NCBI GenBank assembly: GCA_023419055.1
Contig: JAEZYO010000288.1
Span: forward strand, 1 to 31,794
Length of the DNA stretch: 31,794 nt
DNA from: Pseudomonadota bacterium
GTDB lineage: Bacteria > Myxococcota > Polyangia > Polyangiales > Polyangiaceae
Reading direction: 5' to 3'
Below the pieces are notes generated by a model. The model worked only from the letters and a program-made list of their open reading frames with translations. It was not told the DNA's origin and ran no database searches. Shown here one piece after another: positions 18,411 to 26,719 of this stretch (positions are counted from its first letter, which is position 1; each line of letters begins with the position of its first letter). The translations under genes were made by a program, and so were the position numbers.

Positions 18411-19193
18411 TCAGAAGCGGCCGGAAGCCGCGAAGCCCCACGCGGACGAACCTACGATCGGGCGGATGGAAAGCGCGAGATCTTCGCGGACCAACGTCTT
18501 TTTCGTCGTGAGGTAGCCGGTGAGCAACAGCGCTCCGCCGCCCGCCTGCATCAAGCCGTCCATCAAGAGTCCCATCACGACGAACACGTCGGCGAGGCAA
18601 CCGGCGGCGTCCTCGCTCGTGCCGTCCGGGTTCTCGTCGCAGTGGTAGTTGCGTTGGCCCATCGTGAGCCACGGACCTACGAAGGGCACCGCGAGCCATT
18701 CGGTGCCGTTATCGAAGTTCGTGCTCATCGCCACCACCAGCCCGAGGCCGTAGGGAATGCCGGCGACCAGGTACCCCGCGGTGACGAGGCCGTAGCGCGG
18801 CTCCTCGACGAGCCGGTATCCGCTCGGGAGCGGCTGCCCGGCGCGGTACGGAAGCTCGTACGGCGCCTGGTATCCAGCGTGCGGCGGCGGGGCGTATCCC
18901 GCTGGAGGCGGCGGGTACGCACCCGGCGGATACGAGGGCGGTGGATAACCCTGAGGGGAAGCTTGCTGGGGCGGATAACTCTGCGGAGGCCACGGGTAGC
19001 CTTGCTGAGTCGGCGGATAGTCCTGCCGAGGCGGCGGCGGCGGATAGGTCTGCTGAGGCGGGGGCGGCGGATACGGAGAAGGTGGGTAGCTCGGTGCGGG
19101 TGCAGGAGGCGGTACCACCGGAGTCGTCTGTGCGAGCGCGACCCCGGTCAGGGTCGACACCATCGCTGCCGTGGACAAGAGACGAGAGCGCAC
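18411..19193 (-). CDS. Exported Pro/Tyr-rich envelope protein
   Basis: The product of 260 residues has a signal peptide (RSRLLSTAAMVSTLTGVALA, cleavage before QT). Then come about 95 residues of degenerate P/Y/Q-rich repeats (PPPPPQQTYPPPPP, GYPPPSYPPGAYPPPPAGY), a non-repetitive region with two hydrophobic segments (about 135-155, GLVTAGYLVAGIPYGLGLVVA; and about 208-230, VFVVMGLLMDGLMQAGGGALLL), and SIRPIV...GFAASGRF at the end. The C-terminal pattern suits a membrane or outer-membrane-associated protein. I do not recognise a named family; similar Pro/Tyr-rich proteins are common in myxobacteria. It starts at GTG 19193 and is transcribed divergently from the PEGA-like gene across a 93-bp gap. 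Confidence 0.85.
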   Translation of the reverse strand: MRSRLLSTAAMVSTLTGVALAQTTPVVPPPAPAPSYPPSPYPPPPPQQTYPPPPPRQDYPPTQQGYPWPPQSYPPQQASPQGYPPPSYPPGAYPPPPAGYAPPPHAGYQAPYELPYRAGQPLPSGYRLVEEPRYGLVTAGYLVAGIPYGLGLVVAMSTNFDNGTEWLAVPFVGPWLTMGQRNYHCDENPDGTSEDAAGCLADVFVVMGLLMDGLMQAGGGALLLTGYLTTKKTLVREDLALSIRPIVGSSAWGFAASGRF

Positions 19194-19286
19194 GAGCCCA
19201 TGTTAGCGAAGTCGGGCCGCGAAGGTTTCTTCGATTTCTATCGAGCGCGACGCGACCAGTGGTAACAAGGAGCGAGAGGAGACTCG

Positions 19287-20297
19287 ATGAGGCGCGTCTT
19301 TCAAGCAGGTGCTTCGTTCCTGGCGCTTTTGTTCTCTCAAATTCCCGCTTGGGCTCAGAGCTCGGACGCCGCTACGGCGGAGCTCTTGTTTCAGCAAGGG
19401 CGCGATCTGCTCCGAGCTGGAAAAGCGGCGGAGGCTTGTCCCAAGCTCGCTGAGAGCCAGCGCCTCGACCCGGCGACGGGGACGCTGCTCGCGCTCGCGA
19501 TGTGTCACGAAGCCGAGGGCAAGCTCGCGTCCGCCTGGGCGGAGTTCGTGAACGTGGAGGCGCGATCTCGCAGCGAGGGGCGCGCCGATCGCGAGCAGGT
19601 TTCGCGCGAGCGCGCCCAAGCGCTGCGGCCCCGTCTGTCGACGTTGGAGATCCGCGTCGCGGGCGAGACGGCGAGCGTCTCGGGGCTCGAGATCCGACGC
19701 GACGGTGTCGCGCTCGGAAGCGGAGCCTGGAACACCGCCGTGCCGGTCGACGGAGGGAACCACGTGGTCGAGGTCACCGCTCCGGGTAAGCGCCCGTGGA
19801 GAGGCGAGGTGACGTTGAAGCCCGAGGGCGACGCGCAAGTGCTCGCAATACCGGTTCTCGAAGCGGCCCCGCCAACTCCCGAGCCGACGCAGCCATCAGG
19901 CTCGGTAGCGCTCGCGCCGGAGAGCGCAGGGAGCAAGCCCTGGGGCACCCTGGAGTGGGCGGGAGTCGGCACCGCGGGCGCGGGAGTGATCGCGCTCGGC
20001 GTGGGCGGCTTCTTTCTCTCGTCCGCGCTCGGCAAGAACTCGGACTCCGAGGACGACTGCGACGGTAACGTCTGCGGCGATCAGGGCACGAAAGATCGCA
20101 ACGACGCGATCAGCGCGGGGAACACCGCGACGTGGCTCGGCATCGCCGGAGGCGTGCTCGTGGCGGGCGGCGCGACCCTCTTCATCGTCGGCCGCACCAA
20201 CTCGAGCAAGGAACAGGCGTCCATTCCCTCGTCGCCGCGGCTCGCCGTGGGCGCCGGCCCGCGCGGCTTCTCTGCGCAGCTCTCGACCCGCTTTTAA
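19287..20297 (+). CDS. Exported TPR/PEGA-like protein
   Basis: From ATG 19287 (GAGGAG seven bases upstream) the 336-residue protein has a signal peptide ending AWA before QSSD. A TPR-like helical part (about 28-112; ELLFQQGRDLLRAGKAAEAC, DPATGTLLALAMCHEAEGKL) and a PEGA-like beta domain (about 116-192; LEIRVAGETASVSGLEIRRD) follow, then a Pro-rich linker and two hydrophobic helices (about 224-248 and 282-302) flanking a short Cys-containing acidic loop. This layout is frequent in Polyangiales envelope proteins of unknown function. Orientation of the paired C-terminal helices implies the TPR/PEGA part faces the periplasm. It is followed after nine bases by the SUMF1-fold lipoprotein gene, so the two are probably co-transcribed. 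Confidence 0.9.
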   Translation: MRRVFQAGASFLALLFSQIPAWAQSSDAATAELLFQQGRDLLRAGKAAEACPKLAESQRLDPATGTLLALAMCHEAEGKLASAWAEFVNVEARSRSEGRADREQVSRERAQALRPRLSTLEIRVAGETASVSGLEIRRDGVALGSGAWNTAVPVDGGNHVVEVTAPGKRPWRGEVTLKPEGDAQVLAIPVLEAAPPTPEPTQPSGSVALAPESAGSKPWGTLEWAGVGTAGAGVIALGVGGFFLSSALGKNSDSEDDCDGNVCGDQGTKDRNDAISAGNTATWLGIAGGVLVAGGATLFIVGRTNSSKEQASIPSSPRLAVGAGPRGFSAQLSTRF

Positions 20298-20306
20298 CGA
20301 ACTCCG

Positions 20307-21917
20307 ATGAAGAACCCGAGGACTCCCGTGCTTTCGAGAAGAAACCTCCCGAGCCGCCTCTCCTGCTGTTTGGCGGCGATCGCCCTCTCGGCAGGCTGTA
20401 ACGCGATCTTCGGCATCGAAGAGCCCATCCCCGAGAGTGACGAGGGCAGCGGCGGCTCCAACTCTGCCGGCAGCGGTGGTTCCTCCTCAGGCGGTGACGC
20501 GGGAGGGACCAGCGAAGGCGGGAGCCCTTCGGCCGCGGGTGCAACCGGTGAAGGTGGAGACGACGGCGGCGGTGAGGACTGCGGCAACGGCACGCTCGAC
20601 GGGACCGAGAAGTGCGACGACGAGAACACCGAGGCAGGTGACGGCTGCAGCGCGAGCTGTCGTTTGGAGTCGGGCTTCGCGTGCGATCAGGGCGAGCCCT
20701 CGCACTGCACCAGCATTTGCGGCGACGGGCTCGTGGTCGGCGACGAGGCCAAGGCGGGAGGCTGCGACGACGACAACGAGGCCTCCGACGACGGCTGCAG
20801 CTCCTCGTGCAAGGTGGAGAAGAACTACGTGTGCATCGGGGAGCCCTCCGAGTGCGCGGAGACGTGCGGCAACGGCGAGCTCGACGATGGCGAGACCTGC
20901 GACGACGGCAACGACGAGAGCGGCGACGGTTGCTTCGCGTGCGCCGTCGAGGAGAACTTCGAGTGCGACAACTCGCCGCTACCCTCCACGTGCACCTGCA
21001 AGCCCGGCTATGCGCTCGAGGACGAAGCGTGCGTGCGCAAGAGCTGTATCGGGCTTTCGAACGAGTGCGGCCTGCTCGCGAACGACGACTGCTGCGCGAT
21101 GCTCGAGGTTCCTGGCGGCGACTTCACGATGGGCAGCTCGACCGACGGCTCGATCTCGAGCTTCGTGCTCGACAAGTACGAAGTGACCGTCGGGCGCTTC
21201 CGCAGGTTCGTCGAGAGCTACTCCGGGCCGCCCGAGGAGGGAGCGGGCTCGCACCCGCTGATCGCGAATAGCGGCTGGCAATCGGCGTGGAACAACTCGA
21301 TCGCGGCGAACAGCGCGACGCTGGCGTCGGCGGTGCAGTGCAACTCCACGTTCCAGGTGTGGGACGTCACCGGCGCCAAGGACTATGTGCCGATGAACTG
21401 CATCACCTGGCAGCAGGCGTTCGCGTTCTGCGCCTGGGACGGCGGCAGGTTGCCAACGGAAGCGGAGTGGGAATACGCGGCCAAGGGCGGCGCGGACAAC
21501 CGCGCCTACCCGTGGGGTAATACGCCGGTTCCACCCCTGCCGGAGAACGAGGTCCACACCGCGCAGACGGTCTCCTACGCGAACTACGGTTGCTACGGTA
21601 ACGGCGACTCCGGAATCTACAACGATGGCGACAAGTGTCAGATCGAGGACATCTTGCGCGTGGGTTCCAAGCCGCTCGGGGCCGGCAAGTGGGGGCACCT
21701 CGATCTCAGCGGTTCCGTCATGGAATGGCTGCTCGACTACTACTCCCCGACGCTGCCCGCGACCTGCGACGACTGCGCCAACCTGTCGGGCTCGTTCCGC
21801 ACCATTCGCGGTGGTAGCTGGCACGATTACGGCGACAACTTGGGTTCTGGCAGCCGGAACAGCGCGAACTCCGTCGGCACTTACAACACGGGCATCCGCT
21901 GCGCGCGCGCCCCGTGA
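20307..21917 (+). CDS. Lipoprotein with three DUF4215-type Cys repeats and a SUMF1-fold (FGE-like) domain
   Basis: This 536-residue protein has a lipoprotein signal (CCLAAIALSAGC, lipidated Cys about 31) and a Gly/Ser linker to about 90. Three myxococcal Cys-rich repeats of about 45 residues (CGNGTLDGTEKCDDENTEAG; CGDGLVVGDEAKAGGCDD; CGNGELDDGETCDDGND) and a short EGF-like stretch follow. A formylglycine-generating-enzyme/SUMF1 fold occupies about 266-535 (VPGGDFTMGSS, YEVTVGRFRRFV, GGRLPTEAEWEYAAKGG, GSVMEWL, TIRGGSWHDYG). The catalytic Cys pair of true FGE (GGSWLC...YC) is missing: GGSWHDYGDNLGSGS has none. It is therefore probably a binding protein, not a sulfatase activator. The Cys repeats suggest an extracytoplasmic, disulfide-rich surface protein. 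It converges on the kinase gene with 11 bp between stops. Confidence 0.92.
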   Translation: MKNPRTPVLSRRNLPSRLSCCLAAIALSAGCNAIFGIEEPIPESDEGSGGSNSAGSGGSSSGGDAGGTSEGGSPSAAGATGEGGDDGGGEDCGNGTLDGTEKCDDENTEAGDGCSASCRLESGFACDQGEPSHCTSICGDGLVVGDEAKAGGCDDDNEASDDGCSSSCKVEKNYVCIGEPSECAETCGNGELDDGETCDDGNDESGDGCFACAVEENFECDNSPLPSTCTCKPGYALEDEACVRKSCIGLSNECGLLANDDCCAMLEVPGGDFTMGSSTDGSISSFVLDKYEVTVGRFRRFVESYSGPPEEGAGSHPLIANSGWQSAWNNSIAANSATLASAVQCNSTFQVWDVTGAKDYVPMNCITWQQAFAFCAWDGGRLPTEAEWEYAAKGGADNRAYPWGNTPVPPLPENEVHTAQTVSYANYGCYGNGDSGIYNDGDKCQIEDILRVGSKPLGAGKWGHLDLSGSVMEWLLDYYSPTLPATCDDCANLSGSFRTIRGGSWHDYGDNLGSGSRNSANSVGTYNTGIRCARAP

Positions 21918-21928
21918 TCTCCGTGATC

Positions 21929-23389
21929 TCAGTGCCGGTCGTCGATCACGTCGCGGGTGACCGGCGGCTTCGGCTTGGCGACGATCGGAGCCGACGGCTT
22001 CGGCGCGTTGGTGAGCGCCGGCGCAGGCTTCAAGAACACCGGCGCACGCTTCCCCCCGAGTGACGGCGCGGCCACGACGGGTACCGGTGACGCCGACGGC
22101 GCGCTCGACGCCGAGGGCGCCTGAGCGGCGGATGACGTTGCCGACGCCGGGAGGCTCGGTGTGGGCTCGCTCGTCCTGACGGGAGCCGACGCGGGCACGA
22201 TCTCCGGGTTCGTCGAGGCCGGGCTCGGCGCCGGAGCTGCAACGGCGCTGGTCGCAGGCGGAGACTCTGCGCTCGCTTCGTGCCCTCGCCCCTTCCACCA
22301 GAGCGCGACCCCGGCGGCTGCGCCCGTGAAGAGAACGCCCGCGAGCGCGAGCCAGGGCCAGGGGCTCGGAGACTTGGGCGCCACGTAACTCCCGACCGTG
22401 GAGTGCGACACCGGGGCGGCGGTGCTCGCGATGGCGGACCCGGTCGCCTGCGCCGACGGCGCGGTGACCGCAGCCGCAGCCGCAGCCGCGAACGCCGGCG
22501 CGTCGTGTGAGCGAGACACGTCGCTCGAAGCCCCGGTGCACACCAGACGCAGCGCCTCGGCCGCTTCACGCGCCGAAGCGAAGCGACGGACTGGATCGCG
22601 GTGCACGCAGCGCGCGAACCACTCGTCGAAGCCGGGCGGCATGACGGCGCGCTGAGAGGGGACCGGGATGGGTTCGATGCAGATCTTGAGCGTGAGCCCG
22701 CCGATCGTGTCGGCGTCGAAGGGACGCGTCCCGGAGAGACACTCGTACGTCATCACGCCGAGGGCCCAAAGATCGGTGCGCAGGTCGACGTTCTTTTGCC
22801 CGCTGATCTGCTCCGGGCTCATGTAGTACGCGGTGCCCATCACGGCGCCCGTGCGCGTCCCCGAGTCGCCCGCGAGCGCGTGGGTTTGCGCCTTGGCGAT
22901 CCCGAAGTCGAGGACCTTCGCCACCTCTTCGTCCTCGTTCCTGACGAGGAACACGTTGTCGGGCTTGAGGTCCCGGTGGACGATACCCGCTTCGTGAGCG
23001 CGGCTCAGCGCGCGCGCCACGTGCGTCATCACGCGCGCCGTCTCCGCTGGGCTGATGCGCCCCTGCCGCGAGAGGCGCTGCGCCAGGCTCTCCCCTTCCA
23101 TCAGCTCCATGACGATGAAAGGAGCGCCGAGCTGCTGATCGATCCCGTGATCCAAGATCTGGACGACGTGCGGACTACGAATCGCTGCCGCGGCGCGTGC
23201 CTCGCGGTGAAAGCGAGCGAGAGCCTCGCCGCTGCCGCCGAAGTCGTGAAGGTCGAGCAGCTTGACGGCGACCGGAGCCGTGAGCCCGAGGTGCTCGGCC
23301 CGCCACACGGATCCCATGCCTCCGCGGCCGATCAGCGCCTCGAGCCGGTACTTTCCGGCAAGCACGGTGCCCACGTCGATTGGCTGCAT
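21929..23389 (-). CDS. PknB-like Ser/Thr protein kinase with single TM and Pro/Ala/Ser tail
   Basis: Starting at ATG 23389 (MQPIDVGTVLAGKYRLEALI), the 486-residue protein has a complete Hanks-type kinase domain: Gly loop GRGGMGSV (21-28), catalytic Lys K43 (VAVKLLD), HRDLKPDN (138-145, Asp 140), DFG (161-163), activation-loop APE-equivalent YMSPEQ and DLWALGVMTYE. A variable linker and a single transmembrane helix (about 343-364, WPWLALAGVLFTGAAAGVALWW) lead to an exported low-complexity Pro/Ala/Ser/Thr tail of about 110 residues with no PASTA repeat. In myxobacteria such kinases phosphorylate regulators and cell-cycle or development proteins. An in-frame GTG-rich extension upstream to 23482 lacks kinase-family similarity, so I use ATG 23389. 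Confidence 0.94.
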   Translation of the reverse strand: MQPIDVGTVLAGKYRLEALIGRGGMGSVWRAEHLGLTAPVAVKLLDLHDFGGSGEALARFHREARAAAAIRSPHVVQILDHGIDQQLGAPFIVMELMEGESLAQRLSRQGRISPAETARVMTHVARALSRAHEAGIVHRDLKPDNVFLVRNEDEEVAKVLDFGIAKAQTHALAGDSGTRTGAVMGTAYYMSPEQISGQKNVDLRTDLWALGVMTYECLSGTRPFDADTIGGLTLKICIEPIPVPSQRAVMPPGFDEWFARCVHRDPVRRFASAREAAEALRLVCTGASSDVSRSHDAPAFAAAAAAAVTAPSAQATGSAIASTAAPVSHSTVGSYVAPKSPSPWPWLALAGVLFTGAAAGVALWWKGRGHEASAESPPATSAVAAPAPSPASTNPEIVPASAPVRTSEPTPSLPASATSSAAQAPSASSAPSASPVPVVAAPSLGGKRAPVFLKPAPALTNAPKPSAPIVAKPKPPVTRDVIDDRH

Positions 23390-23504
23390 GCGAGACCCAA
23401 AGAGTAACGCGAAACCCGCCTCGGGCGTGCCTCGAGACGGAGGATTCCGCGCGCTCGCATGAAATGTGGCCGAACGGAGCACATCTCACGCGTGGCCGAA
23501 GGCG

Positions 23505-23921
23505 CTACTCGAGGGCTTGTTTCACGAAATCCGCTTCGGTCAAGATCCCCACGATCTGCCCCGAGTCGACGACCACGAGGCAGCCGAGCTTTCGCTCCAA
23601 CATCACGCGCGCCGCGTCGCTGAGCGCGGTCTCGGCGGACGTCGTCACCACCTCGTTGTGCATCGCGTCCTTCACCCAGAGGAGGTCGAGCGCCTGGCCA
23701 CGCGCGCGCGTCCCGTAGCCGAGCGCCCTCAAGAGGCCGCCGTGAAAGAGGTCGCGCTGCGAGACGATGCCGGCGAGTGCTCCGTCGTCGTCGACCACCG
23801 GAAGGTGCCGTACCCGCCCGAGCCGCATCACATCGTCAGCGCTCACGAGCTTGTCGTTCTGATTCACGGTCACCACGTCCCGGGTCATGATGTCGCCGAC
23901 TCGCTTCAACCTCTGGGTCAT
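23505..23921 (-). CDS. Two-CBS-domain protein
   Basis: The 138-residue soluble protein consists of two CBS domains (about 8-62 and 83-136): VGDIMTRDVVTVNQND...RVRHLPVVDDDGALAGIVSQRDL, then VKDAMHNEVVTTSAETALSD...LGCLVVVDSGQIVGILTEADF. A stand-alone pair usually binds adenine nucleotides (AMP, ATP, NADH) and senses energy state. The gene is divergent from nrfH, sharing the 313-bp region that holds the sigma-54 promoter. The two putative enhancer-type repeats lie 60-105 bp from its start and could also affect it. It lies 115 bp upstream of the Ser/Thr kinase gene on the same strand. Confidence 0.93.
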   Translation of the reverse strand: MTQRLKRVGDIMTRDVVTVNQNDKLVSADDVMRLGRVRHLPVVDDDGALAGIVSQRDLFHGGLLRALGYGTRARGQALDLLWVKDAMHNEVVTTSAETALSDAARVMLERKLGCLVVVDSGQIVGILTEADFVKQALE

Positions 23922-23978
23922 GGCCGGGGCGGGTGCAAGTCACGGGCCGCGCGAGATTTCCGGAGAAAGGCGCGCTCT

Positions 23979-23997
23979 CACGCAAACCTTGCGCGTG
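23979..23997 (+). promoter_or_regulatory. Candidate enhancer-binding-protein site 1
   Basis: CGCAAACCTTGCG (23981-23993) contains the inverted repeat CGCAA-ACC-TTGCG and sits within CACGC-N9-GCGTG (23979-23997). The same 13-mer, with one change, recurs exactly 30 bp downstream. Its centre is about 150 bp upstream of the start expected from the sigma-54 promoter. Confidence 0.6.
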
Positions 23998-24004
23998 GTG
24001 GGGA

Positions 24005-24027
24005 GCGACGCGCAAACCGTGCGTCGC
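24005..24027 (+). promoter_or_regulatory. Candidate enhancer-binding-protein site 2
   Basis: CGCAAACCGTGCG (24011-24023) differs from site 1 at one base. It is flanked by the perfect 7-bp inverted repeat GCGACGC (24005-24011) and GCGTCGC (24021-24027) with a 9-bp spacer, the same spacer as in site 1. The centre lies about 120 bp upstream of the predicted sigma-54 start. Confidence 0.6.
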
Positions 24028-24110
24028 CCTCCTGCCTTCGAAGCGGGAGCGCTCACCGTTCAGGCGCGAGCATGCGGAATATCACGCGGCGCTTTGATGA
24101 CGCTCTCTCC

Positions 24111-24126
24111 TGGCAGTGATTTTGCA
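24111..24126 (+). promoter_or_regulatory. Sigma-54 (RpoN) -24/-12 promoter for nrfHA
   Basis: TGGCAGTGATTTTGCA matches the -24/-12 consensus: TGGCA, correct 10-bp spacing between the invariant GG (24112-24113) and GC (24124-24125), and TTGCA. Transcription should start near 24137, about 98 nt before the nrfH ATG. Myxobacteria use sigma-54 heavily, and a sigma-54-dependent response regulator controls nrfHA in Desulfovibrio vulgaris. Confidence 0.75.
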
Positions 24127-24234
24127 CTACGTCGGGTGGTCATCTTTCTTGCTCAACCGCGGCGTGAACTCGAGTAAGTCGACACCCGTCCCCGACGTAA
24201 CGCTTGCGCGCGACCGGTTCGTAGCGACGAACAC

Positions 24235-24792
24235 ATGTCAGAAAAGACTCCAGCCGCGCGCCAGAGCGCGCCTCTGAGGGGAGGCCCCCGTTATCTTCCC
24301 ATCGTGCTCGCCGTGCTCATCGGCGTCACGGCGGGCATCGGCGGCTACACCTTCCGCTACGCGAAGGGGCTTTCGTACTTCAAGACCGACCCGCGCGCGT
24401 GCGCGAACTGTCACATCATGCAGCCGGAGTACGACGCGTGGAAGGCGAGCAGCCACCATCAAGTCGCCGTCTGCATCGATTGTCATCTGCCTCACGACTT
24501 CGTCCCGAAGTACCTGGCGAAGGCCGAGAACGGCTGGCGCCACGGCGAGAAGTTCACGACCCAGAACTTCGTCGAGCCGATCGTGGTGCAGGCGCGGGGC
24601 CGCGAGATCCTGCAGGAGAATTGCCTGCGCTGTCACGGCGATCTGGTTCACGAGATCGTGGGCGTGAGCCCAAGGACGCGTGAAGAGCTGCCCTGCATCC
24701 ATTGTCATTTCGGAGTGGGTCACGGCGAGAGGGCGGGCCTCGGTGGGCCGCTCACGGAACGAGAACGTTCGGGCGGATCCGCTTCGCCCTGA
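24235..24792 (+). CDS. nrfH: Cytochrome c nitrite reductase small subunit NrfH (NapC/NirT family)
   Basis: NrfH is the tetrahaem menaquinol oxidase that anchors NrfA in the inner membrane and feeds it electrons. The 185-residue protein has one N-terminal membrane helix (about 20-40) and four haem-c motifs: CANCH (56-60), CIDCH (80-84), CLRCH (130-134) and CIHCH (154-158). Met62 just after the first motif ([11 protein letters not shown]) matches the unusual Met haem ligand of NrfH. Length is slightly greater than typical, with a Gly/Arg-rich tail. The start codon has a poor Shine-Dalgarno. The gene ends 19 bp before nrfA, forming one operon under the sigma-54 promoter at 24111. Confidence 0.95.
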   Translation: MSEKTPAARQSAPLRGGPRYLPIVLAVLIGVTAGIGGYTFRYAKGLSYFKTDPRACANCHIMQPEYDAWKASSHHQVAVCIDCHLPHDFVPKYLAKAENGWRHGEKFTTQNFVEPIVVQARGREILQENCLRCHGDLVHEIVGVSPRTREELPCIHCHFGVGHGERAGLGGPLTERERSGGSASP

Positions 24793-24811
24793 GAGCACGA
24801 GACACGAACCC

Positions 24812-26350
24812 ATGGCTGAAGGACAACGCATCCCGTTCTGGAAGAGCACCTGGGGCTACCTCGCCCTGATTGCGCTGGTGGCAGCCGCGGCAGCGGGCCT
24901 GACGGCGCTCCTCACCAACATCTTCGAGCGCAAGGCGGAGCAGCGGGCGCCGTATCAACGCTTGGTCGAAGTTGGGGAAGACGACACCGACTCCTCGAAA
25001 TGGGGGAAGAATTGGCCGGCCCAGTACGACGGCTACCGTCGCACGGCGATCCCGACGAAGACGCGGTTCGGGGGCCATCAGGGGAGCGAAGCGTTGCCGA
25101 CCGAGAAGATCGAGCGTGATCCGTGGATCAAGCGCATGTTCGGTGGCTACGCGTTCGCGATCGACTACCGCGATCGGCGCGGGCACGCGTACATGCTGCA
25201 CGACCAGGAGCAGACCAAGCGCCTCACCAAGCCGCAGAGCGGCTCCTGTCTGCACTGCCACGCGTCGATCCTGCCGCTCTACCGCGAGCTCGGGGGCGGC
25301 GACGTGATGAAGGGCTTCGACGCGACCTACCAGCTCAGCTACCAGCAGGTGAGCGAAAAGCTTTACGCCTCGGGGCACGGTCACCCCGTGGGTTGCGTGG
25401 ATTGCCACGACCCGAAGACGATGGAGCCGCGCGTCACTCGGCCCGGCTTCCTGCGAGGCATTCGCGCGCTCGCCGAGTCCGACGCTCCGGTGCCGGCGCT
25501 CCCGAGCGTTCAGCAGTGGCGGGAGGGCGATCGCAAGCAGCCGTACGATCCGAATCGCGACGCCTCACGCAACGAGATGCGCTCGTTCGTGTGCGGGCAG
25601 TGCCACGTCGAGTACTACTGCTCGAGCAAGATGCCGCTCACCTTCCCGTGGGGCAAGGGGCTCAAGGTAGAGAACATCGAGGCCTATTGGGGCGAGACCA
25701 AGTTCCCGAGCGGTGAAGCCTTCTACGACTACCAGCACTCGGAGACCGGCGCGCACGTCCTCAAGGCTCAACACCCCGAGTTCGAGCTCTGGAACCAGGG
25801 CATCCACGCTCGCAGCGGTGTCAGCTGCGCCGACTGCCACATGCCCTACATGCGCGAGGGCGCGAGCAAGGTCAGCGACCACTGGGTCCGGAGCCCGCTG
25901 CTCAACGTGAGCCGCGCCTGTCAGACGTGCCACCGCGCGTCCGAGGAAGAAATGAAGGCCAGGGTCGATCTGATCCAGGAGCGCAACCATGAGCTCCTCC
26001 AGCGCGGCGGTGTCGCTATCGTCGATCTGATCGACGCGATCGTCGCGGCGCAGAGCAAGGGCGCTCCCGCGGAGACGCTCGAGCGAGCCCGGCAGCTGCA
26101 GCGGCAGGCTCAGTGGCGCCTCGACTTCATCTCGTCGGAGAACAGCATGGGCTTCCACGCTCCGCAGGAAGCAGCGCGCGTTCTCGGCGAGGCGATCGAC
26201 TTCGCGCGACAGGGCCAGGTGGTACTGCTCGGCGGCAGCGTCGCGTCGCCTGCGAGCAAGCCCGCATCTCCAGCATCTTCCGCTCCGGCGGCGAGTACGC
26301 CGAGCGCGGCACCGTCTCCGAGCGCCGCGCCGAGCGCGAAAGCGCCCTGA
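24812..26350 (+). CDS. nrfA: Cytochrome c nitrite reductase catalytic subunit NrfA (pentahaem, CXXCH at haem 1)
   Basis: NrfA reduces nitrite to ammonium with six electrons in the periplasm. From ATG 24812 the protein is 512 residues: a signal or anchor helix (about 13-35), five haem motifs CLHCH (146-150), CVDCH (195-199), CGQCH (261-265), CADCH (339-343) and CQTCH (370-374), then the long C-terminal helical region. The active-site set is present: R123 (RRGHAYML), Y268 (CHVEYY) and H321 (AQHPEFE), plus Ca2+ ligands E267, K318, Q320. Haem 1 carries CXXCH where most NrfA have CXXCK, so the catalytic haem ligand would be His, as in Campylobacter-type NrfA; no dedicated NrfEFG or NrfI lyase genes are nearby, which fits. 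The last 35 residues are an unusual Ala/Ser/Pro-rich tail ([11 protein letters not shown]...). It ends three bases before the convergent glsB-like gene. Confidence 0.95.
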   Translation: MAEGQRIPFWKSTWGYLALIALVAAAAAGLTALLTNIFERKAEQRAPYQRLVEVGEDDTDSSKWGKNWPAQYDGYRRTAIPTKTRFGGHQGSEALPTEKIERDPWIKRMFGGYAFAIDYRDRRGHAYMLHDQEQTKRLTKPQSGSCLHCHASILPLYRELGGGDVMKGFDATYQLSYQQVSEKLYASGHGHPVGCVDCHDPKTMEPRVTRPGFLRGIRALAESDAPVPALPSVQQWREGDRKQPYDPNRDASRNEMRSFVCGQCHVEYYCSSKMPLTFPWGKGLKVENIEAYWGETKFPSGEAFYDYQHSETGAHVLKAQHPEFELWNQGIHARSGVSCADCHMPYMREGASKVSDHWVRSPLLNVSRACQTCHRASEEEMKARVDLIQERNHELLQRGGVAIVDLIDAIVAAQSKGAPAETLERARQLQRQAQWRLDFISSENSMGFHAPQEAARVLGEAIDFARQGQVVLLGGSVASPASKPASPASSAPAASTPSAAPSPSAAPSAKAP

Positions 26351-26353
26351 AGC

Positions 26354-26617
26354 TCAGGCCGCCCTGAGCCTGCGTATCAGCCGCAGCAAGAACAGGAGCA
26401 GGATCGCTCCCAGAAAAGCGACCAGGATCGTGCCGGGCAGTCCGGTGAGCGGCAGGCGGACGCCGAGCGTTCGAAAGACCCACGCGCCGAGGAAGGCGCC
26501 GACCACGCCCACGATCATGTCGCCGACGAGGCCGTATCCTTCTCCGACGACCTGCCCCGCGAGCCAGCCGGCGATGAGACCGACGATCAGCATAACGAGC
26601 AGCGCTTCGAGCGACAT
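26354..26617 (-). CDS. GlsB/YeaQ/YmgE family membrane protein
   Basis: The 87-residue protein is almost wholly hydrophobic, with three membrane helices and the family pattern LIVGLIAGWLAGQVVGEGYG, GDMIVGVVGAFLGAWVFR and GTILVAFLGAILLLFLLRLI. The family is linked to general stress response in several bacteria without a known biochemical function. GGAGG lies seven bases before the ATG. Its stop is three bases from the nrfA stop. The 102-bp gap upstream is GC-rich with no clear promoter. Confidence 0.94.
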   Translation of the reverse strand: MSLEALLVMLIVGLIAGWLAGQVVGEGYGLVGDMIVGVVGAFLGAWVFRTLGVRLPLTGLPGTILVAFLGAILLLFLLRLIRRLRAA

Positions 26618-26719
26618 GCACGCACCTCCGTGAATGACGCGAGCGTCTCACCGGGCGCTCGGCGCGACAAGACCGCGCGCGTGAGCGAATTTCACCGCAC
26701 CCCGCGCGCTTGCGTGAAC

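Larger units (their letters stand above)
23922..24234. other. Divergent regulatory region between the CBS gene and nrfH
   Basis: This 313-bp stretch has no coding signal on either strand. It holds, reading toward nrfH, two 13-bp repeats (23981-23993 and 24011-24023) and a sigma-54-type promoter (24111-24126), listed separately. The untranslated leader predicted for nrfH would be about 98 nt. A promoter for the CBS gene was not evident. Confidence 0.8.

Noticed and set aside
20307..21917. Active formylglycine-generating enzyme
   Set aside because: The fold is there but the paired catalytic Cys residues are not, and no sulfatase gene is adjacent.
24094..24098. FNR/CRP-type half-site TTGAT near nrfH
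   Set aside because: The partner half ATCAA is missing at the required spacing (CTCTC is found instead).
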